DNA from: Chryseobacterium gleum
GTDB lineage: Bacteria; Bacteroidota; Bacteroidia; UBA10329
Length of the DNA: 64,000 nt
Reading direction: 5' to 3'
NCBI GenBank assembly: GCA_945903645.1
Contig: CAMDOM010000006.1
Location: 18,665-82,664, forward strand
The stretch's first letter is position 1, and every line of letters begins with the position of its first letter. Made by a program: the position numbers and the translations under genes. Positions 10,157 to 21,575 of this stretch are shown in pieces. The notes beneath the pieces were generated by a model. The model made no database searches. It was not told where the DNA came from and saw only the letters and a program-made list of their open reading frames with translations.

Positions 10157-10191
10157 AAAAAAACCGCATCAGTATTATGAAGCGGCTTTTT
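10157..10191 (-). terminator. Terminator downstream of gyrB
   Basis: CCGC (10164-10167) pairs with GCGG (10182-10185) around a 14-base loop. It has a T run on either side, with seven A at 10157-10163 reading as T on the minus strand. It sits 20 bases past the gyrB stop and may act in both directions. Confidence 0.6.
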
Positions 10192-10211
10192 GGTAATCTG
10201 GGATGAAGTAA

Positions 10212-12506
<2,295 letters not shown>

Positions 12507-13382
12507 ATGGTTTGGTGTGCTGCAATTAGCATATTACTGTGCGGCTGCGAAGGGCAGGGCAAGGACGATACAAATGTATGCGTGGAGTGTGTGATGGGAG
12601 GAATACAGCTTGTGGCATTGGGCGATAGCATGGCTATGGTTCGGCAACAAGGGTCAGATTGCGGGCCTTTTGTTGTGAAATGGTCTAACGGGCAGGTGCA
12701 CGAGATTTCCAAACCGTTTGATACGATTAGGCTGAAGGGCGAGCGCCAAATGGAAGTGGTATACACGGATGTCTGCGGAAACACTTCTAAGGCTGAGGCC
12801 CATTTTTGGCCCAAGGGCACCAAAGGCACGGTGACCGATATGCAAGGCAATTTGCATAGTACAGTTCAAATAGGTGGACAAACTTGGATGGCCGAAAATT
12901 TGCGTACTGAGTTGCCCCACAGTTGGTGTTTTGAAGAAAAAGAATTGCATTGCGAACTTTTTGGTCGGTTGTATCCGTGGTATGTTGCCCTAGAAGCCTG
13001 CCCTGAGGGATGGCATTTGCCAACTGATGATGATTGGAAACAGATGGAGCGGCAGTTGGGCATGGATACCACTGAACTTGATTTCGCCTATTTGCGGGGT
13101 GATGGTATAGGTGGGAAGCTAAAATCTGTAACCCATCATTGGGATTATTTCAACGAGGGAGCAACGGATGAAAGCGGTTTTTCGGCCATGCCTGGTGGAC
13201 CACGCTATCGCCTTGGCCAATATGGTATGGTGGGGCATAATGCCACGTGGTGGACAGCCACTCAGGCCGATTCGGCTATGGCGTGGTTTCGCTATGTGGG
13301 CCATTCGCACAGCAAAGTGGGTAGGCTGTATAATGAAAAGATAGATGGCCACAGCGTGCGCTGCATCAAAAACAGCAACTAG
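12507..13382 (+). CDS. Lipoprotein with Fibrobacter succinogenes major paralogous domain
   Basis: From ATG 12507 the product has 291 residues. It starts with a short hydrophobic stretch and lipobox (ISILLCGC), so it should be lipidated on that Cys and anchored in the envelope. After a Cys-rich linker, the C-terminal 190 residues show the Fib_succ_major pattern: VQIGGQTWMAENLRT, CPEGWHLPTDDDW, GGKLKS, TDESGFSAMPGG, ATWWTATQ and HSVRCIKN. That family is common in Bacteroidota surface lipoproteins and resembles a C-type-lectin or sulfatase-modifying fold; no specific ligand is known. The start is uncertain: a TTG at 12486 would add seven residues including two positive charges, giving a more typical lipoprotein n-region. 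Confidence 0.8.
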   Translation: MVWCAAISILLCGCEGQGKDDTNVCVECVMGGIQLVALGDSMAMVRQQGSDCGPFVVKWSNGQVHEISKPFDTIRLKGERQMEVVYTDVCGNTSKAEAHFWPKGTKGTVTDMQGNLHSTVQIGGQTWMAENLRTELPHSWCFEEKELHCELFGRLYPWYVALEACPEGWHLPTDDDWKQMERQLGMDTTELDFAYLRGDGIGGKLKSVTHHWDYFNEGATDESGFSAMPGGPRYRLGQYGMVGHNATWWTATQADSAMAWFRYVGHSHSKVGRLYNEKIDGHSVRCIKNSN

Positions 13383-13385
13383 CCT

Positions 13386-14123
13386 TTAATGACCAAGCTC
13401 ATTTGGGGCAAATGTGGTGAGAATGCCTTGCGCTCGCTGCATCCGCTTGCCAAATTGGAGCATATAGATTGAGGTAGAATCTGCGGTGCGCAGGCGATAA
13501 TATTGCGTGTTCATATATGCAAAGTCTTGCTGGGCGCTTAGCAAATGCAGTAAATACAGACCAATAATGGGGTCCGTGGTGGTGGTTACATATTGCTTCA
13601 GATTGGCGCGAAACAGTTGGTCGAGCGCTGCAAGTTGCCGGTGCATTGCAGCTACGGTCATGGTTGTATCTCCTTTGGTTATGCGTTGCTGCAGCTCTTT
13701 TTCGGTAGAGTTATATAGTTTAATACGATTTTTGTCTAATAGCACTGCTTTGTTGAAATGTTCGGCTCTTTGGTAGCCATCAATTTGCAAGGTGCTATGG
13801 TTGGTAAAAGTGTCCGATTGCAGCGTCATCTCCACATTATCGAGCAGAAAAAGAAGGTCGTCTGTGCCAATGCGCAGTACACAGATGGAAGGTTCCGCCA
13901 AATTTCCTTCAAAACTAAAGCTGCCATCTGTGCTAAGGGTAGCCATGCCTATGGTGTCGGTAGCGTGAAACGTGCAGTAGAGTAAGGTCACTTTTTGGCT
14001 GGCCCTATCGGCAAAGCGGCCCGAAAGGGTAAAGCCATTATGGGTATTGGAGCAACCCGCGAAGGTGGCCAAAAACAGGGCTGCCACACTGCCGCGAAGT
14101 ATGTTTTTTACCAAGAAAGGCAT
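13386..14123 (-). CDS. DUF4369-like lipoprotein
   Basis: The 245-residue product begins with a lipoprotein signal (VAALFLATFAGC), so it is predicted to be an envelope lipoprotein. The N-terminal 110 residues (FTLSGRFADR, VTLLYCTFHATDTIG, GSFSFEGN) resemble DUF4369, the domain that usually precedes a thioredoxin fold in Bacteroidota AhpC/TSA-type proteins. Here no thioredoxin domain or CxxC follows; instead there is a helical, Gln-rich region with no recognised fold. It is the last gene of a minus-strand cluster with a 50-residue membrane peptide and an SGNH hydrolase, and lies 11 nt after the former. Function unknown. Confidence 0.6.
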   Translation of the reverse strand: MPFLVKNILRGSVAALFLATFAGCSNTHNGFTLSGRFADRASQKVTLLYCTFHATDTIGMATLSTDGSFSFEGNLAEPSICVLRIGTDDLLFLLDNVEMTLQSDTFTNHSTLQIDGYQRAEHFNKAVLLDKNRIKLYNSTEKELQQRITKGDTTMTVAAMHRQLAALDQLFRANLKQYVTTTTDPIIGLYLLHLLSAQQDFAYMNTQYYRLRTADSTSIYMLQFGKRMQRAQGILTTFAPNELGH

Positions 14124-14134
14124 GCAACAATGAG

Positions 14135-14287
14135 CTAATAGAGTTGATATTGAAAGGTGGTACCCACTTGGCCTCCTCTGTCAATCAGCACAATGATAAG
14201 TACTGCAAGCGCAACTAGAATGGGAATAGCGATGGCCATTATAGTCCACACGCTAAAGCGTTTGCGCGATTTTGTTGGTTTACTCAT
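14135..14287 (-). CDS. 50-residue single-pass membrane peptide
   Basis: The ATG at 14287 overlaps the end of the SGNH hydrolase gene by 8 bases, so the two are likely translationally coupled. The product has a strongly basic N-terminus (MSKPTKSRKRF), one transmembrane helix of about 22 hydrophobic residues (WTIMAIAIPILVALAVLIIVLI) shown here only in part by its ends WTIMAI and LIIVLI, and a short polar tail. By the positive-inside rule the tail would be periplasmic. It could be an accessory subunit of the upstream hydrolase. No family recognised. Confidence 0.6.
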   Translation of the reverse strand: MSKPTKSRKRFSVWTIMAIAIPILVALAVLIIVLIDRGGQVGTTFQYQLY

Positions 14288-15419
14288 CGCGTGTGCGGTT
14301 TGGTTTGGGAGCCTTTTGGGGCCAATGGGCATGCAAATGAGCACTTACCACATTGGCAATTGTAGAACATCCTTTGAGAGATGGATGTACTTGGTCTGCA
14401 AGCATTTCAGCATTGCCCGATAGGCCACGCAGATCTATTATATGGCTTGAAGGCACAATGGTATCGGTAATGGCATGAAATGCATCCAGTACATCCATCA
14501 CACATTTGGCACTAAGCGAGTGCCCGCTCCAATGAAAATTGCTGCTATCTATCTTGCTACGTACGAGCATGGTAGGCTGTTTCATTACAAACATCTCCAT
14601 GCCGTTGCTTTGGCAAAAATCCTTTATAAGCCGCATATTGTCGGCATAAATGTGAAGCACATCTCGGTCAAAAGTGGTTTCAATGGGTTGGTTTCGTTCT
14701 TCTTCCACTATCACCACCCCTCGGCCAGGAGCAGCATACAAGGCCAAGCGCAATCGAGATAGCAATTGCGACCACGCCACCCCTTTATCAAGTGCCATGG
14801 GGGCGAAGTGTTCCATATATTCTTTGTAGTGAAATCCGGTGCCACCATTTTTGTTGGAGCGCCAAAGGGTGGGCCATTCGTCAAGCCGATTTATGTAATA
14901 GCTATCGTTCCAGCCATGCACCACAACCACAATGTCGGGGCTAAAAAACCGAAGCCTACTCCAAAGCCTTCCGTACGATTCGAAGGTAGTGTAGCCACCC
15001 GCAGCACCGTTTATAAAATCGATGCGATGGCCTAAAGCCCGCAGTTGCGCAACAGTTTGCCACGGCCAAGTGATACTATCGGGCACATTAAAACCTGTGC
15101 CCGCGGTGCTCGACCCTCCCAAAAAAACAATGCGCATAGTGCTGTCGGGTTTTTCGAAGCCAATTGGGGGCGTGCTGAAATGACCATGCTCGTTCACTGT
15201 TTTAGCTTCAGAAAATATGCCTGGCTTGGGCTGGTAGGCACAAAAGGCATCCTCATCTGCCCATTGATCTATGGGGCCTTGGCTCATGTTGATCCCCGTT
15301 AATGCTAGCAAATCTATGGGGGGCATCAATTCGCGCACGGTTAACTCCGCCATCAGAAATACTATTATCGAAAGCACTGCGAATATGCCAACATCCGATG
15401 CGCGAAATTTTTCGTTCAT
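14280..15419 (-). CDS. Membrane-anchored SGNH/GDSL hydrolase
   Basis: The 379-residue product has an N-terminal transmembrane segment (residues 10-27) followed by an SGNH-hydrolase fold. The block I motif is FLGGSSTAGTG with the nucleophile Ser near residue 103. NGAAGGYTT is the block II region, VVVVHGWNDSYY carries the block III Asn, and DQVHPSLKG near residue 355 supplies the Asp-His pair. SGNH proteins of this layout act as esterases or acyl- or sugar-O-acetyl-hydrolases in the envelope; the substrate cannot be read from the sequence. It leads a three-gene minus-strand unit. The promoter element ends 5 nt before its ATG, so the mRNA may be leaderless. Confidence 0.8.
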   Translation of the reverse strand: MNEKFRASDVGIFAVLSIIVFLMAELTVRELMPPIDLLALTGINMSQGPIDQWADEDAFCAYQPKPGIFSEAKTVNEHGHFSTPPIGFEKPDSTMRIVFLGGSSTAGTGFNVPDSITWPWQTVAQLRALGHRIDFINGAAGGYTTFESYGRLWSRLRFFSPDIVVVVHGWNDSYYINRLDEWPTLWRSNKNGGTGFHYKEYMEHFAPMALDKGVAWSQLLSRLRLALYAAPGRGVVIVEEERNQPIETTFDRDVLHIYADNMRLIKDFCQSNGMEMFVMKQPTMLVRSKIDSSNFHWSGHSLSAKCVMDVLDAFHAITDTIVPSSHIIDLRGLSGNAEMLADQVHPSLKGCSTIANVVSAHLHAHWPQKAPKPNRTRDE

Positions 15420-15424
15420 GGTTT

Positions 15425-15432
15425 CAAACCTA
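15425..15432 (-). promoter_or_regulatory. Promoter -7 element of SGNH hydrolase operon (leaderless arrangement)
   Basis: TAGGTTTG on the minus strand is a full match to TAnnTTTG. Only five bases (AAACC) separate it from the ATG at 15419, so transcription would start at or next to the start codon. Confidence 0.6.
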
Positions 15433-15719
15433 ATGATTTATTGACGGAAGTGATGCGATTTATTTAATTTATCGAAAAATATTCAGCTTTAGTCGGCAAT
15501 AATCTCTTATTTATCGAAACGGCTTCCACTTGCGCCCTGCACTTCTGCGGTTTGCACCCCGAAATTGGACTTGCAACTTTAATTTGGACAGATAGATAAG
15601 ATACGAATCTGTTTGCCCTCTTTGAATTGAAAAGCACATTATCCATCCTCAACGTCATCTGAATACTGACATATGATATCTGACCTTTAGCCCTCATCGA
15701 CAAACATCAACCGAATTCC

Positions 15720-15727
15720 TATCTTGC
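15720..15727 (+). promoter_or_regulatory. Putative -7 element of the AddB-like gene
   Basis: TATCTTGC, an imperfect TAnnTTTG, is followed by four bases and then the ATG at 15732. The spacing matches the other leaderless candidates in the window. Weaker than those because the TTTG part is altered. Confidence 0.4.
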
Positions 15728-15731
15728 CCGC

Positions 15732-18503
15732 ATGTCCAGCTTCCTCCATCAATTGGCCAACCGCTTGCTGCAAGCCCATGGCAACGATTTGAGTACTATT
15801 TGCGTGGTGATGCCCAGTCGCAGGGCAGGGGTGTTTTTTCGCAAGGCGCTGGCCGATAGTTCTACCCAAGCCATTTGGGCGCCAGCGGTGCAAAGCATCG
15901 AAGATTTTGTGATGGAGCGGTCGGGGCTTACGGCCATAGACAAAACCACGTTGCTCTTTCGGTTCTATCAGGTGTATGAGCGCCATGCGCCCCATCCGCA
16001 ACCCATTGCGCAGTTTGCCGCGTGGGCAGGCACGTATTTGGCCGACATCAACGAAATAGACCTGAACCTGTTGGACGCCCAAGCGGTGTTTCACGAGCTC
16101 TATAGCGTGGAGCGCATTACGCGGTGGAACCCCGATGGCAGCCCGCCCACAGATTTTCAGAAACGACACTTGGCTTTTGTGCAGCAGTTTGGGGTGTTTT
16201 ACACCGCATTGCGTGCCGATTTATTGCAGCGCAAAGAGGCCTACCAAGGCATGGCGTTTCGCACCGTGGCCGAAAACATAGACCGCGACCTTGTCAGCCA
16301 GCCCTACAAGCAGGTGGTGTTTGCGGGTTTCAACGCCCTCACGGCTAGCGAAGAGCGCATTATGCAGGCATGGCAATTGAGCACTAGGGGCAGTATATTT
16401 TGGGATATGGATACCCACTATGTGGCCGACCCGATGCACGAAGCGGGGTACTACATGCGCAAATATTTGCGGGGCGATGGTGCGCTGAAACTGAACAAGG
16501 CGTGGGAGTGGCAGCATTCGCTCATAAGCGAAGCCCAGAAACAAATTTCGGTTATTGCGGTGCAACGCAAAGTGACGCAGGCCAAAGTGGCGGCCTCCAT
16601 CCTAGCCCGAAAATTGACGGACAACCCAGAAGCAGATTTAACCCGTACCGCCATAGTGCTCACCGATGAGCAATTGCTGATTCCCTTGCTGCACGCCCTG
16701 CCCACCCAGCTTCGGGGCGTAAACATTACGATGGGCTATGGCTTGCAATTTTCGCAAAGCGCAGTGTGCATTCAAAAGCTGTTTGACTTGTGGGAAAACA
16801 CGGTGGCGCATGGGGGCAAGTTTTACCAACGCGACTTGGCCGAATTGTATCAAGACACGTTTTTTGCCGCCATCACGGGCCACGAACCTCAGCAGAAGCT
16901 GACGCAATTGCTCAAATCGCGTAAGGTGAGCCTACCTGTCAGTGCCATTGAAGCCACGAGTGCGGTGGAAATCCTTGTTTTTCAGCAGATGGATGCCGCG
17001 CCTGTGCCCTTTTTGCAGGGCTTGGGGCTGTTTTGCGCGGAGGTGCGCACAGCGCAAAGCACTAACCCAGCGCTGAAGTTGGAGATGGAATTTCTCTATC
17101 AGTTTGAAAAAATAGTGACCCGCCTAAGCGATTTGCTCATGGAGTTTGGCGCCATCAGTGACCTAAAAACCCTGCATGTGTTTTGGCGGCAATTGGTGCG
17201 CGGGGTGCAACTCGATTTCAAAGGAGAACCCCTTAGTGGGCTTCAAATTATGGGTATGCTCGAAACCCGAAATCTGGATTTTGATGAGGTGATTATGCTC
17301 GGGGTGAACGAAGGAAACCTGCCATCTACGGCTACTGCCAACTCGTACCTGACCCACGACATTCGCGGAGCATACGGCCTAGCACGGCAAAATGAGCGCG
17401 ATGCGGTGACGGCCTACCACTTTTATAGATTGATGCAACGCGCCCAAAAAGTGACGCTCATCTACGACCAAGACACCGATGCCATGGGCAAAGGCGAAAT
17501 GAGCCGCTATGTGCGTCAGCTGCAATTGGAAAAAGGGCCAAACGTAACGCTGAGCGAATTTCAGGTGGACCAGCAAGTGAAGGTGACCAAGTTTCGGCCT
17601 ACCATCACCATAACCAAGGAGGACACCGAGCTGCAAAAGCTGCTCGCCCAAGCAGCAACGGGGTTTTCGCCTAGCGCGCTGAATACTTATCGCAATTGCG
17701 CGTTGCGGTTTTACTTTAGCTATGTGGCGGGATTTAAGGAGCAAAAGGAGTTTGCCGAACACATTGACCACGCCAATTTTGGCACAGCAGTGCACGATAC
17801 ACTGCATCACCTCTATCTTCCTTATATAAACATCCCGCTTACGGAAGAGAGGCTGCAAGCCATGTTGCCGTTAGTGAAGCCAGAATTGGACAAGCAGTTT
17901 CATGCCGTGTTGGCGTTGGACGAACCTTTGGAGGGAAGAAACTTGCTGGCCTATGAAGTAGCGGTTACCTATGTGGAACGGGTAATTCATCATGATATAG
18001 AAACCATAAAAGGTGGTCAAGTAATTACCATACTTAAGTTAGAAGACCCGCTAACCGGAACAATCAATGTTGATGGAACAGACATCCGTCTGAAAGGCAT
18101 TGCCGATAGGGTAGACCAACTTTCTGACGGAACCGTGCGCATTGTGGATTATAAAACGGGTGGGCCATCTACCAAAACAAAAATTGCCGACCCTGAGGAC
18201 TTGCTTAAAGATGGCTACGACCACTTTTTTCAATTGCTGATGTATCGCTTGATGTATGCCTCAGAAAGCGATGCGGAAAATGTTCGGCCTATGTTGTTTT
18301 ATGTGCGGCAAAATGCCATGCCCAAGGAATTGGTGGTAGAAGAAGATGCAAAACGCCTGTTGGGCATGGATTTAAAGGAGTATGCCCATGCGCGCCTCAC
18401 CGAACTTTTTGCTGAAATTTTAGACCCTGAAATTCCCTTTGCGCAAACGGAAGACGAAAAACGTTGTGCCTTTTGCGCCTTCACAGGCATCTGCCAGCGG
18501 TAG
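15732..18503 (+). CDS. AddB-like PD-(D/E)XK nuclease/helicase-like protein
   Basis: The 923-residue product resembles the AddB family, the partner of AddA in the AddAB enzyme that resects double-strand breaks for RecA. The N-terminal half is UvrD-like (VVMPSRRAGVFFRKAL) but lacks a Walker A P-loop. Near residue 520 is the conserved ETRNLDFDEVIMLGVNEG. The C-terminal nuclease has GTAVHDTLHH, GIADRVDQL and VDYKTG (residues 789-810) with the expected Asp and Lys. Cys656 (YRNC) together with C912, C915 and C921 (CAFCAFTGIC) matches the four-Cys iron-sulfur staple of AddB. No addA lies in the window. The first two thirds are clearly richer in G and C than the last third. Confidence 0.8.
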   Translation: MSSFLHQLANRLLQAHGNDLSTICVVMPSRRAGVFFRKALADSSTQAIWAPAVQSIEDFVMERSGLTAIDKTTLLFRFYQVYERHAPHPQPIAQFAAWAGTYLADINEIDLNLLDAQAVFHELYSVERITRWNPDGSPPTDFQKRHLAFVQQFGVFYTALRADLLQRKEAYQGMAFRTVAENIDRDLVSQPYKQVVFAGFNALTASEERIMQAWQLSTRGSIFWDMDTHYVADPMHEAGYYMRKYLRGDGALKLNKAWEWQHSLISEAQKQISVIAVQRKVTQAKVAASILARKLTDNPEADLTRTAIVLTDEQLLIPLLHALPTQLRGVNITMGYGLQFSQSAVCIQKLFDLWENTVAHGGKFYQRDLAELYQDTFFAAITGHEPQQKLTQLLKSRKVSLPVSAIEATSAVEILVFQQMDAAPVPFLQGLGLFCAEVRTAQSTNPALKLEMEFLYQFEKIVTRLSDLLMEFGAISDLKTLHVFWRQLVRGVQLDFKGEPLSGLQIMGMLETRNLDFDEVIMLGVNEGNLPSTATANSYLTHDIRGAYGLARQNERDAVTAYHFYRLMQRAQKVTLIYDQDTDAMGKGEMSRYVRQLQLEKGPNVTLSEFQVDQQVKVTKFRPTITITKEDTELQKLLAQAATGFSPSALNTYRNCALRFYFSYVAGFKEQKEFAEHIDHANFGTAVHDTLHHLYLPYINIPLTEERLQAMLPLVKPELDKQFHAVLALDEPLEGRNLLAYEVAVTYVERVIHHDIETIKGGQVITILKLEDPLTGTINVDGTDIRLKGIADRVDQLSDGTVRIVDYKTGGPSTKTKIADPEDLLKDGYDHFFQLLMYRLMYASESDAENVRPMLFYVRQNAMPKELVVEEDAKRLLGMDLKEYAHARLTELFAEILDPEIPFAQTEDEKRCAFCAFTGICQR

Positions 18504-18573
18504 GTTACGTTTGAGATTCTGCTAGCATGCGATGCGATAATTTTAGAAAAATGCGTTGCGTGGTAGGAAAAGT

Positions 18574-18581
18574 TAGATTTG
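18574..18581 (+). promoter_or_regulatory. Promoter -7 element of the 972-aa T9SS protein
   Basis: TAGATTTG is a full consensus match, 19 nt upstream of the ATG at 18601. A TTG at 18556-18558 may be the -33 element, though the spacer is short. Confidence 0.5.
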
Positions 18582-18600
18582 TGCAACTAATTCACATCCA

Positions 18601-21519
18601 ATGAACATGAAAGTTACAGTTTGGAGCGCATTTACAGCGCTAACGTTGCTACTCGGAATTACCACAACCAACGCGCAATGTCCGGACTGCGTTATAGACG
18701 CCCAATGCGGGGTGGGCATCAACCCAATAGCCCCAACCCTTTGCCCTGCGGCTTTGCCAAACGGCATCCAAGGCCAACCCTACGACCAAAACCTTACCTT
18801 CTTTATGCCGCGCGATTTTACAGATGCGGGCTCGGGTCAGTCGGTTACGCTCAATTCTATTACTGTGACCCAAATTACGGGAATGCCGCAAGGGCTTTCA
18901 TTTACTTGCAACAACCCTGGTTGTGCATACACCGTAACCAGCGACCCACTTACCCAGCGTGGCTGCGTGAAAATATGCGGCACTCCATTGGTGCCCGGCA
19001 ACTACAACGTGTTGGTATCCGTTGTTGCTAACGTGAATACGCCCATCGGCATCATCAATCAGCCCAGCGGATTTACCATTCCATTAACGATAGAGCCTGC
19101 ACCAGGAGGCAACTGCTGTTTTAGCTACAACCCACCATCGGCTTGCGGTGAAATGGATGTGACCTACAGCGCGCTATTCAATTTCGAGCCGTTGCAACCC
19201 ACAGAATATTCATGGGATTTTGGTGGAGGTAATACTAGCACGGTACAAAACCCACCAGTGCAGAGCTATACCGCTGCTGGTGATTATATAACTGCGCTTA
19301 CTACAACGGTTTACAATTATGTAGTTACCGATGCCACCTTCACAGCCACAGGCGCAAACTGGTGTGGCGATATTGAAGAGATTTCGTTCATTGGTGTATG
19401 TCAAGGTGCTCCAGACCCCTATTTTACTTTTTCAAATGGCAATCTAAACTCCACTTCGACAGTGGTGAGTAATAATCTGAACGCTACGTGGAGCAATCTC
19501 AATTTGGTGTTGGAGAATAACGTGTTTACCCTCCAGTTCTTTGATGACGATGGCACGTCTGCCGATGACAATCTTGGAATTATCTCGCAAAACGTTACCG
19601 CTCCGGGCACATTTAGCTTTAGCACTTTTGTGAATAATGCTCAGGAGGGTTTTGGCACTGTAACCGTGGCTTTGGTGGTAGATACGGTGTATCAAACCCA
19701 AGATACGGTGTCTGTTTATCCAGTACCTGCAGTACCTGCAATCACCTTTACACCCGGCCCAGCAGTATGTACGGGAGATTCTATATTGGTTTCAGGACCT
19801 GTTGGCCCATATCAATACCAATGGCTGCGCAGCGAAACGTTTGAATCTGATTCTATCGCCATCTGGGTAAATCAAACCGATTATTACAGCCTTCGCATCA
19901 TCGACACTACGTATTTCTGTCAATCGCAAACAGACTCATTCCTAGTGCAGGTGTTGCCTTTCCCCAATCTTCCTGTCATTACCTACAATAATGCTACTGC
20001 AGAATTGGAGATTACCAACAACTCGTCAAACTATGATGTAACATGGACAGAGGATGGCGTAATTCTTCCGAATGAAACAGGAAATACGCTCGGCAATTTG
20101 GCTTCTAGCGGCCCATTTGCCGCCACATTTACAAACGATGGAGGTTGTTTTGCCACTTCGCTTCCGTTCTCGTTGTGCTTGCCCGGCAGCACCGATGCGT
20201 TTGAAACAGACACGGTATGTTGCGGAGACACGCTAAACCTTAGCGCTTCTGGGTTTACATTGAACCCGTTCTCTACCATTGCATGGGCCATTACGCCTGA
20301 GGCAGATGGGCCAGTAACGAACCAGCAAGAAGTGGATGCGGCAAATGCTGCAGGACATGTGTTGGGCATTAGCAGCTTAGGTGCTGCTACAACCTTTGTT
20401 CGGAGCTGTCCAACCTTGGCAGATAGCACTTTAAACGGTGACTTTTGGGTAACTCCTTTTGCCATCGAAGACCCGAATGTTGTTCCATTTACCTACGATA
20501 CTTTGGTGGGTTGCCGTCCGCGTGCAGAAATTTGTCCTGTGTTGAGTGCCGCAGATGATGGCTGGGAATTGTTTCCTATGATATTCACGTTCCCTGACGG
20601 CTCGCAGTTAAATGCAAACGATGCTATCGCATTTGGTCTTCCTATCAATCAACAATTGATTGATTTTGCGGGAGGTTTGCCTTGCATTAACCTTACTAGC
20701 CTTTTTGCAGGAAATCCAAATGGATTGTGGAGCGTTACAATTACCAACACGGGCACCACCGCCTTGACTATGGTTGTGCCCGACTTTGTTGCCATCAACT
20801 ATGCCGATACCTGCACGTTAATTACAGAAGATGAAGTGTACTTGATTACGGGGGTTACGCTAACAGCAAATCCGGGAGCAACAGTTTCCTACGATTTTTA
20901 CATTCCACCATTGCCAAGTGGATTCCCATTGGTTAATGATAATTGTGCAGCATTTGGAGACCCAAAGTTGATAACCTTCGCCAATTGCTATCCTGAACTT
21001 ACCAGCAGCCTAACGGTTACCGGAACGGTGCAGAACTCCACAAGTGGCATTTCACCCAATGTTTATATTGACGTGAGTGTAATTGGTGGAACAACGCCTT
21101 ATAGCTACTTATGGGCAGATGGACCAACTACCGAAGACCGCTTCAACCTAGCGCCAGGCACGTATTCCATTACTGTTACAGACGCGCTTGGATTGGTTGG
21201 AACAGGTTCTTGGACCGTTACTGGCCCGGGAGTTGGCATTGCTGACGACCTCGAATTGCACGGCTTTGGTTTGGGAAGTGCTATTCCAAATCCATTTAAT
21301 CAAAGCACAACAATCGTGTTCGAAAGTGCTAAAACAGGCAACTATACCTTTGAAGTGCGGGACCTTGCTGGAAGGCAAGTAGCGAGCATGGAGGTGAAAG
21401 CAAGTGCTGGCGGCAATCGCATTTTGTTTGATGGAACATCTCTTGGCTCTGGAGTGTATACCTACTCGTTGGGCAATGGCAAAACCACCTTGACCAGCCG
21501 AATGATGGTGAGTCATTGA
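18601..21519 (+). CDS. Secreted T9SS type A sorting domain protein with PKD domain
   Basis: The 972-residue product has a signal peptide (core FTALTLLLGIT, ending TNAQ). A Cys- and Pro-rich N-terminal region follows with PxxLP-type motifs, then a PKD domain (YSWDFGGGNTS). Long Ig-like stretches come next, with a SprB-type repeat near residue 840 (APGTYSITVTDALG). The C-terminal T9SS type A signal is AIPNPFNQSTTIVFES, FEVRDLAGRQV, SGVYTYSL, MMVSH. Type A signals are recognised by the T9SS, which cleaves them and attaches or releases the protein at the surface. A proprotein-convertase P-like stretch may be present around GNPNGLWSVTITN. Specific role unknown. A strong terminator follows. Confidence 0.88.
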   Translation: MNMKVTVWSAFTALTLLLGITTTNAQCPDCVIDAQCGVGINPIAPTLCPAALPNGIQGQPYDQNLTFFMPRDFTDAGSGQSVTLNSITVTQITGMPQGLSFTCNNPGCAYTVTSDPLTQRGCVKICGTPLVPGNYNVLVSVVANVNTPIGIINQPSGFTIPLTIEPAPGGNCCFSYNPPSACGEMDVTYSALFNFEPLQPTEYSWDFGGGNTSTVQNPPVQSYTAAGDYITALTTTVYNYVVTDATFTATGANWCGDIEEISFIGVCQGAPDPYFTFSNGNLNSTSTVVSNNLNATWSNLNLVLENNVFTLQFFDDDGTSADDNLGIISQNVTAPGTFSFSTFVNNAQEGFGTVTVALVVDTVYQTQDTVSVYPVPAVPAITFTPGPAVCTGDSILVSGPVGPYQYQWLRSETFESDSIAIWVNQTDYYSLRIIDTTYFCQSQTDSFLVQVLPFPNLPVITYNNATAELEITNNSSNYDVTWTEDGVILPNETGNTLGNLASSGPFAATFTNDGGCFATSLPFSLCLPGSTDAFETDTVCCGDTLNLSASGFTLNPFSTIAWAITPEADGPVTNQQEVDAANAAGHVLGISSLGAATTFVRSCPTLADSTLNGDFWVTPFAIEDPNVVPFTYDTLVGCRPRAEICPVLSAADDGWELFPMIFTFPDGSQLNANDAIAFGLPINQQLIDFAGGLPCINLTSLFAGNPNGLWSVTITNTGTTALTMVVPDFVAINYADTCTLITEDEVYLITGVTLTANPGATVSYDFYIPPLPSGFPLVNDNCAAFGDPKLITFANCYPELTSSLTVTGTVQNSTSGISPNVYIDVSVIGGTTPYSYLWADGPTTEDRFNLAPGTYSITVTDALGLVGTGSWTVTGPGVGIADDLELHGFGLGSAIPNPFNQSTTIVFESAKTGNYTFEVRDLAGRQVASMEVKASAGGNRILFDGTSLGSGVYTYSLGNGKTTLTSRMMVSH

Positions 21520-21532
21520 GGGAAATGGATAG

Positions 21533-21575
21533 ATAAAAAAAGGGAGGTCTGATTGTTCAGACCTCCCTTTTTTTA
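21533..21575. terminator. Bidirectional terminator between convergent genes
   Basis: A 12-bp or longer perfect stem (AGGGAGGTCTGA and its complement) with a 4-base loop is flanked by A7 on the left and T7 on the right. It serves the T9SS gene on the plus strand and the response regulator on the minus strand. Confidence 0.92.

Larger units (their letters stand above)
15420..15731. other. Divergent intergenic region, SGNH hydrolase / AddB-like nuclease
   Basis: These 312 bases carry a promoter element at each end, 15425-15432 (minus) and 15720-15727 (plus). Two copies of TTTATCGAAA at 15468-15477 and 15510-15519 may be chance. I see no RNA gene or conserved ORF in the rest. Confidence 0.5.

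Noticed and set aside
15468..15519. Direct repeat TTTATCGAAA, two copies
   Set aside because: A 10-base A+T-rich repeat in a 312-base region is likely chance, and it does not align with the promoter elements.
15687..17858. Several 100-160-codon minus-strand ORFs inside the AddB-like gene
   Set aside because: Antisense frames of a G+C-rich gene whose plus-strand product has clear motifs to its last residues.
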